Shown here in pieces: positions 15,771 through 23,802 of a stretch of 61,020 nucleotides of DNA. The DNA lies in NCBI RefSeq assembly GCF_900169785.1, contig NZ_FWER01000029.1:1090-62109 (forward strand). The letters are read 5' to 3'. The notes beneath the pieces are model-generated. The model was not told the origin of the DNA, did not search any database, and was given only the letters and a program-made list of their open reading frames with translations. The translations under genes and the position numbers were made by a program. Origin of the DNA: Rhizobium sullae. Lineage in GTDB: Bacteria; Pseudomonadota; Alphaproteobacteria; Rhizobiales; Rhizobiaceae. Position 1 is the first letter of the stretch; every line of letters begins with the position of its first letter.

Positions 15771-16064
15771 ATGGCACGCTGGAAGAAGCCCACCAAAGAA
15801 GAAATCCTGGAAAACAGGCGCAACCTGGCAGAGCGTGCGCGCAATGGCGACCTGCGGTTACCCGGCGCGGTCAGGGAAATCCGCAAGAGCTTTGGCACGA
15901 CGCAAGACGAGTTTGCCAAGATGCTGGCACTTACTAGGCGCCAAGTCGCGGAGATCGAAGCCGGCACGGCAAACCCAACGCTTGAAACATTGGAGAAGAT
16001 TGGTCGGTTGTTCGGATTTGGGGTGGGCTTTGTGCCGAGGACGCCGAACTCCAGCCAAATATAA
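15771..16064 (+). CDS. hipB: HipB-type HTH antitoxin/repressor
   Basis: 97 residues. It has an XRE-type helix-turn-helix at residues 38-85 (FGTTQDEFAKMLALTRRQVA, then EIEAGTANPTLETLEKIGRL) with a 35-residue basic N-terminal extension. The partner role is inferred from its position immediately downstream of hipA and the two HipB-like operators upstream of that gene. The following 16065-16195 contains no gene. Confidence 0.85.
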   Translation: MARWKKPTKEEILENRRNLAERARNGDLRLPGAVREIRKSFGTTQDEFAKMLALTRRQVAEIEAGTANPTLETLEKIGRLFGFGVGFVPRTPNSSQI

Positions 16065-16195
16065 TAGATGGTTGAGTGCTCTGGGGTGGATTTCTCATTG
16101 CGCCCGCCGATAGGCAGTGAACTTCACCTCGATCGAATGCAAGCCCCAGCGCTGATTTGGCGAGCGTGTAGGCGGACGCGCGGCGAGTTGCGTGT

Positions 16196-16726
16196 TCAGG
16201 CAGGAACGTACGTCAACCTGATCACGTCCTCGCCGATTAAATCGCTCGCCATGAGGCGGAGCGGCGGCCGTGGGCCGGCAAAGAATGGCTTGCCGCGACC
16301 AAGCACGATTGGGTGGAAGTAGAGTCGATACTCATCGACAAGACCAAGGTCGGTTAGGCTTCGTGCCAGGTCTGGTCCGGAAACTGCAATCTCCCCAACG
16401 AGTTGAGCTTTCAGGCCACGGATCACCGCCTCGATGTCGTCCTCGACAAGTGTGGCGTTGGGACCGACCGCCTTCAACGAGCGCGACACGACCCACTTCG
16501 GTTGGCGCCGCCACGCCGCCGCGAACTCGTGTTGCTCCGCACCCCACTCAGGACGGTTTTCGTCCCAGTAGCGCATGACCTCGTACATGCGGCGCCCGTA
16601 CACACTGCCGGTGAGGTCGCGCACGTGCTCTATCCAGTGACGAAAGAGCGCGGGATCTGGTGCAAATTCCTGATGGTCGACATAGCCATCCAGGGACTGG
16701 TTCATTCCGAAGACGATCTTCGCCAT
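16196..16726 (-). CDS. RibD C-terminal/dihydrofolate-reductase-like protein
   Basis: The start is chosen at the ATG giving MAKIVFGMNQSLDGYVDHQE (176 residues), because the family begins with this strand; the frame runs 28 codons further up without homologous look. Motifs: SLDGYVDH, VYGRRMYEVMRYW, PKWVVSRSL, EIAVSGPDLARSL, LYFHPIVLGRGKPFF. These match the YyaP/YwjB-like branch of the DHFR superfamily, presumed NADPH-dependent reductases with unknown substrates. Single-gene unit, divergent from the AraC gene. Confidence 0.85.
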   Translation of the reverse strand: MAKIVFGMNQSLDGYVDHQEFAPDPALFRHWIEHVRDLTGSVYGRRMYEVMRYWDENRPEWGAEQHEFAAAWRRQPKWVVSRSLKAVGPNATLVEDDIEAVIRGLKAQLVGEIAVSGPDLARSLTDLGLVDEYRLYFHPIVLGRGKPFFAGPRPPLRLMASDLIGEDVIRLTYVPA

Positions 16727-17051
16727 GCTGCAAAATCTCCATCCCACGTTCTTCAGCATAGCTTGAACAGCCGTTACACGTAAGTGAGGTTTGGGGCCGG
16801 TGTCGCACAACTCGGCGCCGGAACGTGCTGGCTTCGACGTTTGCCGTTGATCGGCTGTGCCGAGACGGAGAAACTTGCGCGATTTGCCACAAATTGCAGT
16901 AGAATTGTCAAAAAAGTATCAGTGAGGGGTCGATGGCGTAGTAGCGATCGCTGATGTCCGCGCGTAAAGTTCTGTCATAAGAAGCGATGACCTCTGGGAG
17001 GAGGCGCCATTACCGGAGAAACTCCGGTCAGAGCGCAGGGAGGAAGGTTCC
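16727..17051. other. Divergent promoter region, reductase / AraC gene
   Basis: About 325 bases without a gene. The end (GGGAGGAAGG at 17037-17046) is the strong ribosome site of the AraC gene. A short dyad CCGGAGAAACTCCGG (17014-17028) lies just before it and may be a small leader hairpin or operator. Confidence 0.4.
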
Positions 17052-17936
17052 ATGAATCCGGATTTGGAAGTGGTCGCGATCGGCAGCGGCGAGTCCTTCA
17101 AGGCCTGGGAGCATGGCTACCCCTACCGTACGGTCCGTTGGCATTTCCATCCCGAATATGAAATCCACCATGTCGTCGCAACGACGGGGCAATATTTCGT
17201 CGGTGATTTCATCGGCGAGTTCGAACCGGGCAACCTTGTGCTCACCGGACCGAACCTGCCGCATAATTGGGTAAGCGACGTGCCGCCGGGCACATGCCTA
17301 CCGCTGCGCTGCCGGGTGCTTCAATTCACTGAGTCTTTCCTTGCGGATGCAAGCCGGGTTTTTCCGGAGCTTTCGGCTTGTGCCGGCATTCTGGAAATGA
17401 GCCGCCGGGGTGCGCTATTCACGCCCGAAACGACGACGCGCGTCGGCCCGCTCCTCGGGGAACTGGTCGAAGCCAAAGGAATTCGCCGGATCGAGCTTTT
17501 CATGAACGTGCTCAACGCGCTGAGTTCTGCACAGGGCACGCGTGCCCTTGCAAGTGCGCTCTATCATCCGGATCCGTCGGGGTTCATGTCTGCTGGGGTG
17601 AACCAGGCGCTGGCCTATATCAACACGCATCTAACCGAACCCTTCAGCGAGGGTGACCTTGCCGAGTTGACTGGGCAAAGCCCGAGCGCGTTCTCCCGCA
17701 GCTTCCGCCGGCACACCGGAATGGCGCTCGTTCAATATGTGAACCGGCTGCGGATCAACTTTGCCTGCCACCTGCTGATGAGCGAGACAGCCATGTCGAT
17801 CACCGACATCTGCTTTGCGGCCGGCTTCAACAATATCTCGAATTTCAATCGCCGATTTCTGGATCAGAAGGGCATGGCGCCCTCGCGCTTCAGAACATTG
17901 CTGGCACAAAACGCAAGAGCGGTGGAGGCCGCCTAA
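17052..17936 (+). CDS. AraC-family regulator of the adjacent pentitol operon
   Basis: 294 residues, strong ribosome site. The N-terminal half is a cupin sensor (VRWHFHPEYEIHHVVATTGQ, then NLVLTGPNLPHNW). The C-terminal half has two helix-turn-helix motifs: FSEGDLAELTGQSPSAFSRS with FRRHTGMALVQYVNRLRINF, then MSITDICFAAGFNNISNFNR. It lies immediately upstream of, and in line with, the binding-protein/ABC/dehydrogenase/kinase operon. A direct repeat in the 200-base gap is a possible binding site. It most likely activates that operon in response to the substrate. Confidence 0.88.
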   Translation: MNPDLEVVAIGSGESFKAWEHGYPYRTVRWHFHPEYEIHHVVATTGQYFVGDFIGEFEPGNLVLTGPNLPHNWVSDVPPGTCLPLRCRVLQFTESFLADASRVFPELSACAGILEMSRRGALFTPETTTRVGPLLGELVEAKGIRRIELFMNVLNALSSAQGTRALASALYHPDPSGFMSAGVNQALAYINTHLTEPFSEGDLAELTGQSPSAFSRSFRRHTGMALVQYVNRLRINFACHLLMSETAMSITDICFAAGFNNISNFNRRFLDQKGMAPSRFRTLLAQNARAVEAA

Positions 17937-17985
17937 AAGGGAGGACCGGGGAGGAGGAAACGAACAATCAGGGCGAGGCGAACGG

Positions 17986-18025
17986 ACACCAGTTGTCTGA
18001 ACGGGATTGCTTGTCCGCACACCAG
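17986..18025. promoter_or_regulatory. Direct repeat upstream of the pentitol operon
   Basis: ACACCAG occurs at 17986-17992 and 18019-18025, 33 bp apart (three helical turns), in the gap between the AraC gene and the binding-protein gene. Direct repeats on one DNA face are typical of AraC-family sites. With 7-bp arms the match could be chance. Confidence 0.35.
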
Positions 18026-18142
18026 CCTGAAGCGCCGGTCAAGAACCCGCTTCGAAAGGCCGGATCGCACAAAGGGTGTCGAGCTCGAGGCGAGCTTGAG
18101 GCTTCATCGAAACAGTTACAATTTGGGAACGGAGAGATTCCT

Positions 18143-19228
18143 ATGACTCAATTCGCATGGAAATTAGCAGGCGCAGCAGCGCTCGCCGTCGGTCTTCTCA
18201 GCGGTACGTCCGCCTTTGCGCAGTCTGCAAAGGTGACCGATGCAACGGTCGCCTTTCTGATGCCAGATCAGAGCTCCACACGCTACGAGGAGCACGATTA
18301 TCCGGGCTTCGAAGCGGAAATGAAGAAACTCTGCGCCGGCTGCAAGGTGATCTACCAGAACGCAAACGGCGACGCTTCGCGCCAGCAGCAGCAGTTCAAC
18401 TCGGCGATTTCGCAGGGCGCCAAGGCAATCGTGCTCGACCCGGTCGATTCCACAGCTGCCGCGTCGCTCGTCAAGATGGCGCAGAGCCAGGGCGTGAAGG
18501 TCATTGCCTATGACCGGCCGATCCCATCTGCCGCCGCAGACTATTACGTCTCCTTCAACAACGAGGAAATCGGCAAGATGATCGCCAAATCCCTCGTCGA
18601 TCATCTGAAGGCGAAGAACGTCCAGGCCGGCGACGGTGGCCTTCTTCAGATCAACGGCTCGCCGACGGATGCTGCAGCAGGCCTGATCAAGAAGGGTATC
18701 CATGCCGGCCTTGCCGAAGGCGGCTATCCGATCCTTGCGGAGTTCGATACGCCGGAGTGGGCTCCGCCGAAGGCTCAGCAATGGGCAAGCGGCCAGATTA
18801 CCCGGTTCGGCAAGAAGATCATCGGCGTTGTGGCCGCCAATGACGGCACGGGTGGTGCTGCCGTTGCAGCGTTTAAGGCTGCCGGCATCGATCCTGTGCC
18901 GCCGGTCACCGGCAACGATGCGACGATCGCGGGTCTGCAGCTCATCATCGCGGGCGATCAGTACAACACCATCTCCAAGCCAAGCGAGATCGTGGCCGCG
19001 GCTGCGGCGAATGTCGCCATCCAGCTTTTGTCGGGCGAAGCGCCGAAGGCCGACACCAAGCTCTTCGATACGCCGACGCAACTCTTCACGCCGGCGCTCG
19101 TTACCGCTGAAAACCTGAAGGCCGAGATCATCGACAAGACGGTCAATGGCAAGCCGATCCAGACGCCGGAGCAGCTCTGCACGGATCGCTACGCCGAAGG
19201 CTGCAAGACGCTCGGCATCGGCGGCTGA
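18143..19228 (+). CDS. Sugar/pentitol ABC transporter periplasmic binding protein
   Basis: The start is the ATG at 18143 (GGAGAG ribosome site), giving a signal peptide MTQFAWKLAGAAALAVGLLS ending at TSAFAQ; 361 residues. It is a type-I periplasmic-binding fold of the XylF/RbsB family (VAFLMPDQSSTRYEEHDYPG, AISQGAKAIVLDPVDSTAAA, VVAANDGTGGAAVAAFKAAG, PVTGNDATIAGLQLI). It binds the substrate in the periplasm and delivers it to the permease encoded downstream. The operon partners (ribitol-type dehydrogenase and D-ribulokinase) point to a pentitol such as ribitol as ligand; that is inference. Confidence 0.9.
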   Translation: MTQFAWKLAGAAALAVGLLSGTSAFAQSAKVTDATVAFLMPDQSSTRYEEHDYPGFEAEMKKLCAGCKVIYQNANGDASRQQQQFNSAISQGAKAIVLDPVDSTAAASLVKMAQSQGVKVIAYDRPIPSAAADYYVSFNNEEIGKMIAKSLVDHLKAKNVQAGDGGLLQINGSPTDAAAGLIKKGIHAGLAEGGYPILAEFDTPEWAPPKAQQWASGQITRFGKKIIGVVAANDGTGGAAVAAFKAAGIDPVPPVTGNDATIAGLQLIIAGDQYNTISKPSEIVAAAAANVAIQLLSGEAPKADTKLFDTPTQLFTPALVTAENLKAEIIDKTVNGKPIQTPEQLCTDRYAEGCKTLGIGG

Positions 19229-19250
19229 TCGGTTCCCTCCCAAGTTGCCC

Positions 19251-19284
19251 TTCGACCGTCCTTGTGGGCGGCCGGAGGGTCGAA
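19251..19284 (+). promoter_or_regulatory. Stem-loop between binding-protein and ATPase genes
   Basis: TTCGACCGTCC (19251-19261) pairs with GGAGGGTCGAA (19274-19284), 10 of 11 positions, 12-base loop. It starts 22 bases after the binding-protein stop and sequesters the only good ribosome site (GGAGGG) of the next gene. It could lower expression of the membrane components relative to the binding protein. Confidence 0.5.
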
Positions 19285-19289
19285 AATTC

Positions 19290-20132
19290 ATGATGAAAGG
19301 CTCGCGACAGATGACTGACGCTCCCGATCAAACAGCCTCTGCCGGCGAATTGGTGCTCAGCCTACGAGGGATCTCGAAACATTTCGGTGCCGTCTCGGCG
19401 CTTACCGATATCGATCTCGATGTTCATGCCGGCGAAGTGGTGGCGCTCGTCGGCGACAACGGCGCCGGCAAGTCCACGCTGGTGAAGATCCTTGCCGGCG
19501 TGCACCAGCCGAGTTCGGGTGAGATCACCTTCCGCGGCAACAAAGTGACGCTGACCGACCCCAGTGCGGCCTTATCCCTGGGCATCGCGACCGTGTTTCA
19601 GGACCTTGCACTTTGCGAGAATCTTGACGTCGTTGCCAACATCTTCCTCGGCCGGGAGCTCGCTCCGCTGAGGCTTGACGAGACGGCGATGGAGGTTCGT
19701 GCCTGGACGCTCCTGAACGAGCTTTCTGCCCGCATTCCGAGCGTCCGCATTCCGATTGCATCGCTTTCCGGTGGACAACGCCAGACGGTGGCGATTGCCC
19801 GGTCGCTGCTCCTGGAGCCGAAGCTCATTTTGCTCGATGAACCCACGGCTGCCCTTGGCGTGGCCCAAACGGCCGAGGTGCTGAACCTGATCGAGCGCGT
19901 GCGCGACCGCGGGCTCGGGGTCGTGATGATCAGCCACAACATGGAAGACGTTCGTGCGGTGGCTGATCGCATCGTCGTCCTCAGGCTAGGGCGGAACAAC
20001 GGAGTTTTCTATCCTGACGCATCCAACCAGGAACTCGTCACTGCTATTACCGGGGCGACGGAAAACGCGGTCTCGCGTCGCGCTGGCCGCCGCCAGGCGC
20101 AGCAGGATATCAGGCAGGAGGGTCACCCATGA
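19290..20132 (+). CDS. Sugar ABC transporter ATPase (single-domain)
   Basis: Start uncertain among ATGs at 19290, 19293 and 19311; the conserved part begins with LVLSLRGISKHFGAV. Walker A is GDNGAGKSTLVKIL, the ABC signature is SLSGGQRQTVAIARSLL and Walker B is LILLDEPTAAL, with the switch His in VVMISHNMEDV. At about 260-280 residues it has one nucleotide-binding domain (XylG-like partners are often double), so it would act as a homodimer under the permease. It ends in an ATGA overlap with the permease gene. Confidence 0.9.
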   Translation: MMKGSRQMTDAPDQTASAGELVLSLRGISKHFGAVSALTDIDLDVHAGEVVALVGDNGAGKSTLVKILAGVHQPSSGEITFRGNKVTLTDPSAALSLGIATVFQDLALCENLDVVANIFLGRELAPLRLDETAMEVRAWTLLNELSARIPSVRIPIASLSGGQRQTVAIARSLLLEPKLILLDEPTAALGVAQTAEVLNLIERVRDRGLGVVMISHNMEDVRAVADRIVVLRLGRNNGVFYPDASNQELVTAITGATENAVSRRAGRRQAQQDIRQEGHP

Positions 20133-21379
20133 CCAGCGATGTGAAACAAACCGCAACGCTGCTTGATCGCGGCGATGTTCGCGTCAGTCATGATGCGGGC
20201 ATCAGTGCGAAGATCCGCTCGTCCATCGACAAGGTGCGCTCCGGCGATCTCGGGTCACTGCCGGTGGTCGTCGGCCTGGTGATCATCTGGACCGTGTTCG
20301 GCACTCTCAATCCGACCTTCCTTTCCAGCAACAACCTTGCAAACCTGCTTTTCGACGCGTCGACTGTCGGTGTGATTTCGCTCGGTATAGTCTGCGTGCT
20401 GATGGTTGGCGAGATCGATCTGTCTGTCGGCTCAATCAGCGGCTTTGCTTCGGCCATGGTCGGCATGCTCTGGGTCAATCAGGGCTGGCCCGTCGCGGCC
20501 GCGATCATCGCCGCCGTCCTTGTCGGCGGATTGATCGGCTCGCTCTATGCGCTGCTTTTCAATCGTCTCGGAATGCCGAGCTTCGTTTCGACGCTCGCGG
20601 GTCTGCTGGCGGTGCTCGGAATGCAGCTCTATCTGCTCGGCGCCACAGGCTCGATCAACCTGCCCTATGGCTCGTCCTTGGTGAACTTCGGTCAGCTGCT
20701 CGTCATTCCACGCCCGCTTGCATATCTTTTCGCGCTGCTGCCGGGAGTCGTGATGCTGATTGCAGGCTATCGGGCCGCTCAACGGCGCCGGCAAGCCAAC
20801 CTCTCGTCTCGCTCGATCGGTGGCCTCGTCACCAGCGTGGCTGCCATCACCATCCTTCTCGAATTCGTCGTCTTCTATCTCAATCAGGACCGCGGCATCC
20901 CCTGGATGTTTGCCCTCTTCGTCGTGCTGGCGATCGTGATGAACTACGCGCTGACACGGACTCAATGGGGGCGGTCGATGGCGGCCGTCGGCGGCAATCG
21001 CGAGGCCGCGCGCCGCGCAGGCATCAATGTACGGCGGATATACACCAGCGCCTTCGTTCTCTGCGCAATGTTTGCCGCACTTGGCGGGGTGCTCGCCGCG
21101 GCGCGTCTTGCCTCGGCGAGCCAGCAGGCCGGGACGGGAGACGTCAACCTGAATGCGATTGCAGCAGCCGTCATCGGCGGAACAAGCCTCTTCGGTGGTC
21201 GCGGCAGCGCTTACTCAGCACTTCTCGGCATCATCGTCATCCAGTCGATCGCAAGCGGTCTGACGATGCTCGATCTGTCTTCGGCCCTTCGCTACATGAT
21301 CACCGGTGCTGTTCTTGCCATTGCAGTCATCGTCGACTCGCTGGCGCGCCGGTCGAGAGTTTCGCACGGCCGTGCCTGA
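20129..21379 (+). CDS. Sugar ABC transporter permease (XylH-like)
   Basis: 416 residues, start overlapping the ATPase stop. Ten or so hydrophobic segments are visible, e.g. LPVVVGLVIIWTVFGTL, VGVISLGIVCVLMVGEIDLS, and a long internal pair around VAAITILLEFVVFYL. The GEIDLSVGSISGF motif and late VIGGTSLFGGRGSAYSALLG are hallmarks of the BPD_transp_2 (ribose/xylose) permeases. The extra length relative to RbsC matches XylH. It forms the inner-membrane channel for the neighbouring binding protein. Confidence 0.9.
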   Translation: MTSDVKQTATLLDRGDVRVSHDAGISAKIRSSIDKVRSGDLGSLPVVVGLVIIWTVFGTLNPTFLSSNNLANLLFDASTVGVISLGIVCVLMVGEIDLSVGSISGFASAMVGMLWVNQGWPVAAAIIAAVLVGGLIGSLYALLFNRLGMPSFVSTLAGLLAVLGMQLYLLGATGSINLPYGSSLVNFGQLLVIPRPLAYLFALLPGVVMLIAGYRAAQRRRQANLSSRSIGGLVTSVAAITILLEFVVFYLNQDRGIPWMFALFVVLAIVMNYALTRTQWGRSMAAVGGNREAARRAGINVRRIYTSAFVLCAMFAALGGVLAAARLASASQQAGTGDVNLNAIAAAVIGGTSLFGGRGSAYSALLGIIVIQSIASGLTMLDLSSALRYMITGAVLAIAVIVDSLARRSRVSHGRA

Positions 21380-21404
21380 TACAACTACGAAAGCAAGGAT
21401 TGAT

Positions 21405-22133
21405 ATGGGACAGGAACTTTCTGGAAAGGTCGCAGCGATTACCGGGGCTGCCTCGGGGATCGGTCTTGAATGCGCCAAGTCTTTATTAAAGGAGGGTGTG
21501 AGCGTTGCTCTCATCGACAGAGCAGGCGATTCTCTGAGGAGCATATGCTCCGAGCTGGGTACGGACGCCTTCCCTCTGGTCGTCGATCTGACCAACCCTG
21601 CCAGCGTCTCGACGATGATGCCGCAGATCCTGGAACGGTTCGGAAAGCTCGACATTTTCCACGCCAATGCCGGTTCCTACATCGGCGGAGACGTCGTCGA
21701 CGGTGATCCCGATTCCTGGGACCGGATGCTGAACCTGAACATCAATGCGGCCTTCAGATCTGTCCAGGCGGTGTTGCCTCATATGGTGGAAAGGAAGACC
21801 GGCGACATCATCATGACCAGTTCGATCGCCGGTCTGGTGCCCGTGGTCTGGGAGCCGATCTATACCGCGTCCAAACATGCGGTGCAGGCGTTTGTCCATA
21901 CGGTCAGGCGCCAGGTTATAAAACACGGCATTCGCGTCGGCGCGGTAGCGCCCGGTCCTGTCGTCACGGCGCTGATCAGCGACTGGCCTCAGGAAAAGCT
22001 CGATGAGACGATAGCCGCAGGAGGATTGATGGAAGCCACGGAGGTTGCAGAGGCGGTGCTGTTCATGCTGACGCGGCCACGCAACGTGACGATCCGTGAC
22101 CTCGTCATCCTGCCGCATAGCACGGACCTTTGA
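21405..22133 (+). CDS. Short-chain dehydrogenase, probable ribitol 2-dehydrogenase
   Basis: The start is the ATG giving MGQELSGKVAAITGAASGIG, preceded by AAGGAT; 242 residues. NAD-binding TGAASGIG at residue 14, NAG at residue 87 (FHANAGSY), and catalytic Ser in IMTSSIAGL with YTASK. The sequence resembles rhizobial and enterobacterial ribitol 2-dehydrogenases. It would oxidise ribitol to D-ribulose, the substrate of the kinase encoded three bases downstream. The polyol specificity is inferred from similarity and from the D-ribulokinase neighbour. Confidence 0.8.
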   Translation: MGQELSGKVAAITGAASGIGLECAKSLLKEGVSVALIDRAGDSLRSICSELGTDAFPLVVDLTNPASVSTMMPQILERFGKLDIFHANAGSYIGGDVVDGDPDSWDRMLNLNINAAFRSVQAVLPHMVERKTGDIIMTSSIAGLVPVVWEPIYTASKHAVQAFVHTVRRQVIKHGIRVGAVAPGPVVTALISDWPQEKLDETIAAGGLMEATEVAEAVLFMLTRPRNVTIRDLVILPHSTDL

Positions 22134-22135
22134 CC

Positions 22136-23770
22136 ATGGCGCGGTTTTTTATCGGCGTCGACGTGGGTACAGGCAGCGCACGGGCAGGGGTCTTCGACGA
22201 GAACGGGGCGCTGCTGGCGTCCGCCAAACGTCCGATCACGATCTGGTATGAGGCGGGCCACATCGTCGAGCAATCCAGCGAACAGATCTGGAAAGCCGTC
22301 TGCGACAGCGCCAGGGAAGCCGTCTCAATGGCTGGGATCTCAGCCACCGCCGTCGCCGGCCTGGGATTCGACGCCACCTGTTCTCTCGTTGCGGTGAAAT
22401 CCGATGGCGCGCCGGTCGCCGTCGGTCCTTCCGGCGATCCCAACCGCAATATTGTCGTCTGGATGGATCACCGTGCCGCTGGCGAAGCGGCCGAGATCAA
22501 TGCTGGAAGCCACGCGGTCCTGCGTTATGTGGGCGGGCGGATCTCCCCGGAAATGGAAACGCCGAAGCTTCTCTGGCTGAAGCGCAATCTGCCGGCCTCC
22601 TTTTCCGCTGCCGGCCATTTCTTTGACCTTGCGGACTTTCTGACCTGGCGTGCAACCGGCTCGCTTAGCCGGTCTGTCTGCACGGTCACCTGCAAATGGA
22701 CCTATCTTGCCCACGAAAAGCGCTGGGACGCCCAGTACTTTGAGGCGATTGGGCTCGAAGAATTGGCAGCAGAAGGCTTTTCCAGGATAGGTACGGACAT
22801 CGTCGACCCAGGCACGGCACTGGCAGATGGGCTCAGCGAACACGCCGCTGCCGATCTTGGGCTGCCGGCCGGAACGCCCGTCGGAGCGGCACTGATCGAC
22901 GCGCATGCGGGTGGCGCCGGCACACTCGGCGGCGCGGATGCAAACGGCCGTTCGGATGTCAGAAACAGGCTTGCCTATATCTTCGGTACGTCGGCCTGTT
23001 CGATGGCTTCAAGTGACAATCCGATTTTCGTCGGTGGCGTCTGGGGACCGTATTACTCAGCAATGGTGCCGGGGCTCTGGCTGACGGAAGGCGGGCAGTC
23101 GGCTGCAGGTGCGGCCATAGACCATCTGGTGACCATGCATCCGGCATCTGCCGAGGCGCGTGCAAAGGCGGAAGCGGCCGGTCTCACTCTCGTTGCATGG
23201 CTGGACAGGCAGGCCACGGAAATATGCCCGGACCTAACGCGTGCCGTCGAACTTGCGAAGTCTATCCATGTCGTGCCGGAATTTCTTGGAAACCGGTCGC
23301 CGCATGCCGATCCCGATGCACGGGCGATCGTCGCAGGCATTGGACTGGATGTCGATATCTCCAATCTGATTTCGCTCTATATTGCCGGCCTTTGCGGCAT
23401 TGGTTATGGCCTCAAGCAGCTTTTGGAAAAGCTGGCGCAAGACGGCATCAAGCTTGACCTGATCGTTGCTAGCGGCGGTGCCGCGCAAAGCAATCTTGTC
23501 CGACAGCTTCTGGCCGACACGACGAATGTGCCGGTGGCAATCTCTGACACCGAAGAGCCGGTGCTACTGGGTGCGGCAATGCTCGGCTCCGTTGCCGCCG
23601 GACACAATGATTCTCTGCCCGAAGCGATGAAGGCGATGTCGCATCTGTCGAAAACGTTCCATCCAACGGGTGGCGCGATTGCGGTCCTGCACAAAAACAG
23701 GTTCCGCGCTTTCGAAGTGCTCCAATCGGCGGATCGCGAAATTCGTTCGCTTGCATTGAACGGCGATTGA
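22136..23770 (+). CDS. FGGY-family carbohydrate kinase, probable D-ribulokinase
   Basis: ATG at 22136, two bases after the dehydrogenase stop (a TTG six bases earlier overlaps it). 544 residues with the FGGY N-lobe FFIGVDVGTGSARAGVFDEN and C-lobe glycine-rich IVASGGAAQSNLVRQLLAD. The segment GLGFDATCSLVAV contains the TCSLV motif described as characteristic of D-ribulokinases. It would phosphorylate D-ribulose to D-ribulose 5-phosphate, feeding the pentose phosphate pathway, and so completes a ribitol route with the dehydrogenase upstream. A short imperfect hairpin at 23774-23793 may end the operon. Confidence 0.85.
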   Translation: MARFFIGVDVGTGSARAGVFDENGALLASAKRPITIWYEAGHIVEQSSEQIWKAVCDSAREAVSMAGISATAVAGLGFDATCSLVAVKSDGAPVAVGPSGDPNRNIVVWMDHRAAGEAAEINAGSHAVLRYVGGRISPEMETPKLLWLKRNLPASFSAAGHFFDLADFLTWRATGSLSRSVCTVTCKWTYLAHEKRWDAQYFEAIGLEELAAEGFSRIGTDIVDPGTALADGLSEHAAADLGLPAGTPVGAALIDAHAGGAGTLGGADANGRSDVRNRLAYIFGTSACSMASSDNPIFVGGVWGPYYSAMVPGLWLTEGGQSAAGAAIDHLVTMHPASAEARAKAEAAGLTLVAWLDRQATEICPDLTRAVELAKSIHVVPEFLGNRSPHADPDARAIVAGIGLDVDISNLISLYIAGLCGIGYGLKQLLEKLAQDGIKLDLIVASGGAAQSNLVRQLLADTTNVPVAISDTEEPVLLGAAMLGSVAAGHNDSLPEAMKAMSHLSKTFHPTGGAIAVLHKNRFRAFEVLQSADREIRSLALNGD

Positions 23771-23802
23771 TCGTTTCGCCTCCAAAAGGCGGAAGGCGAT
23801 GT

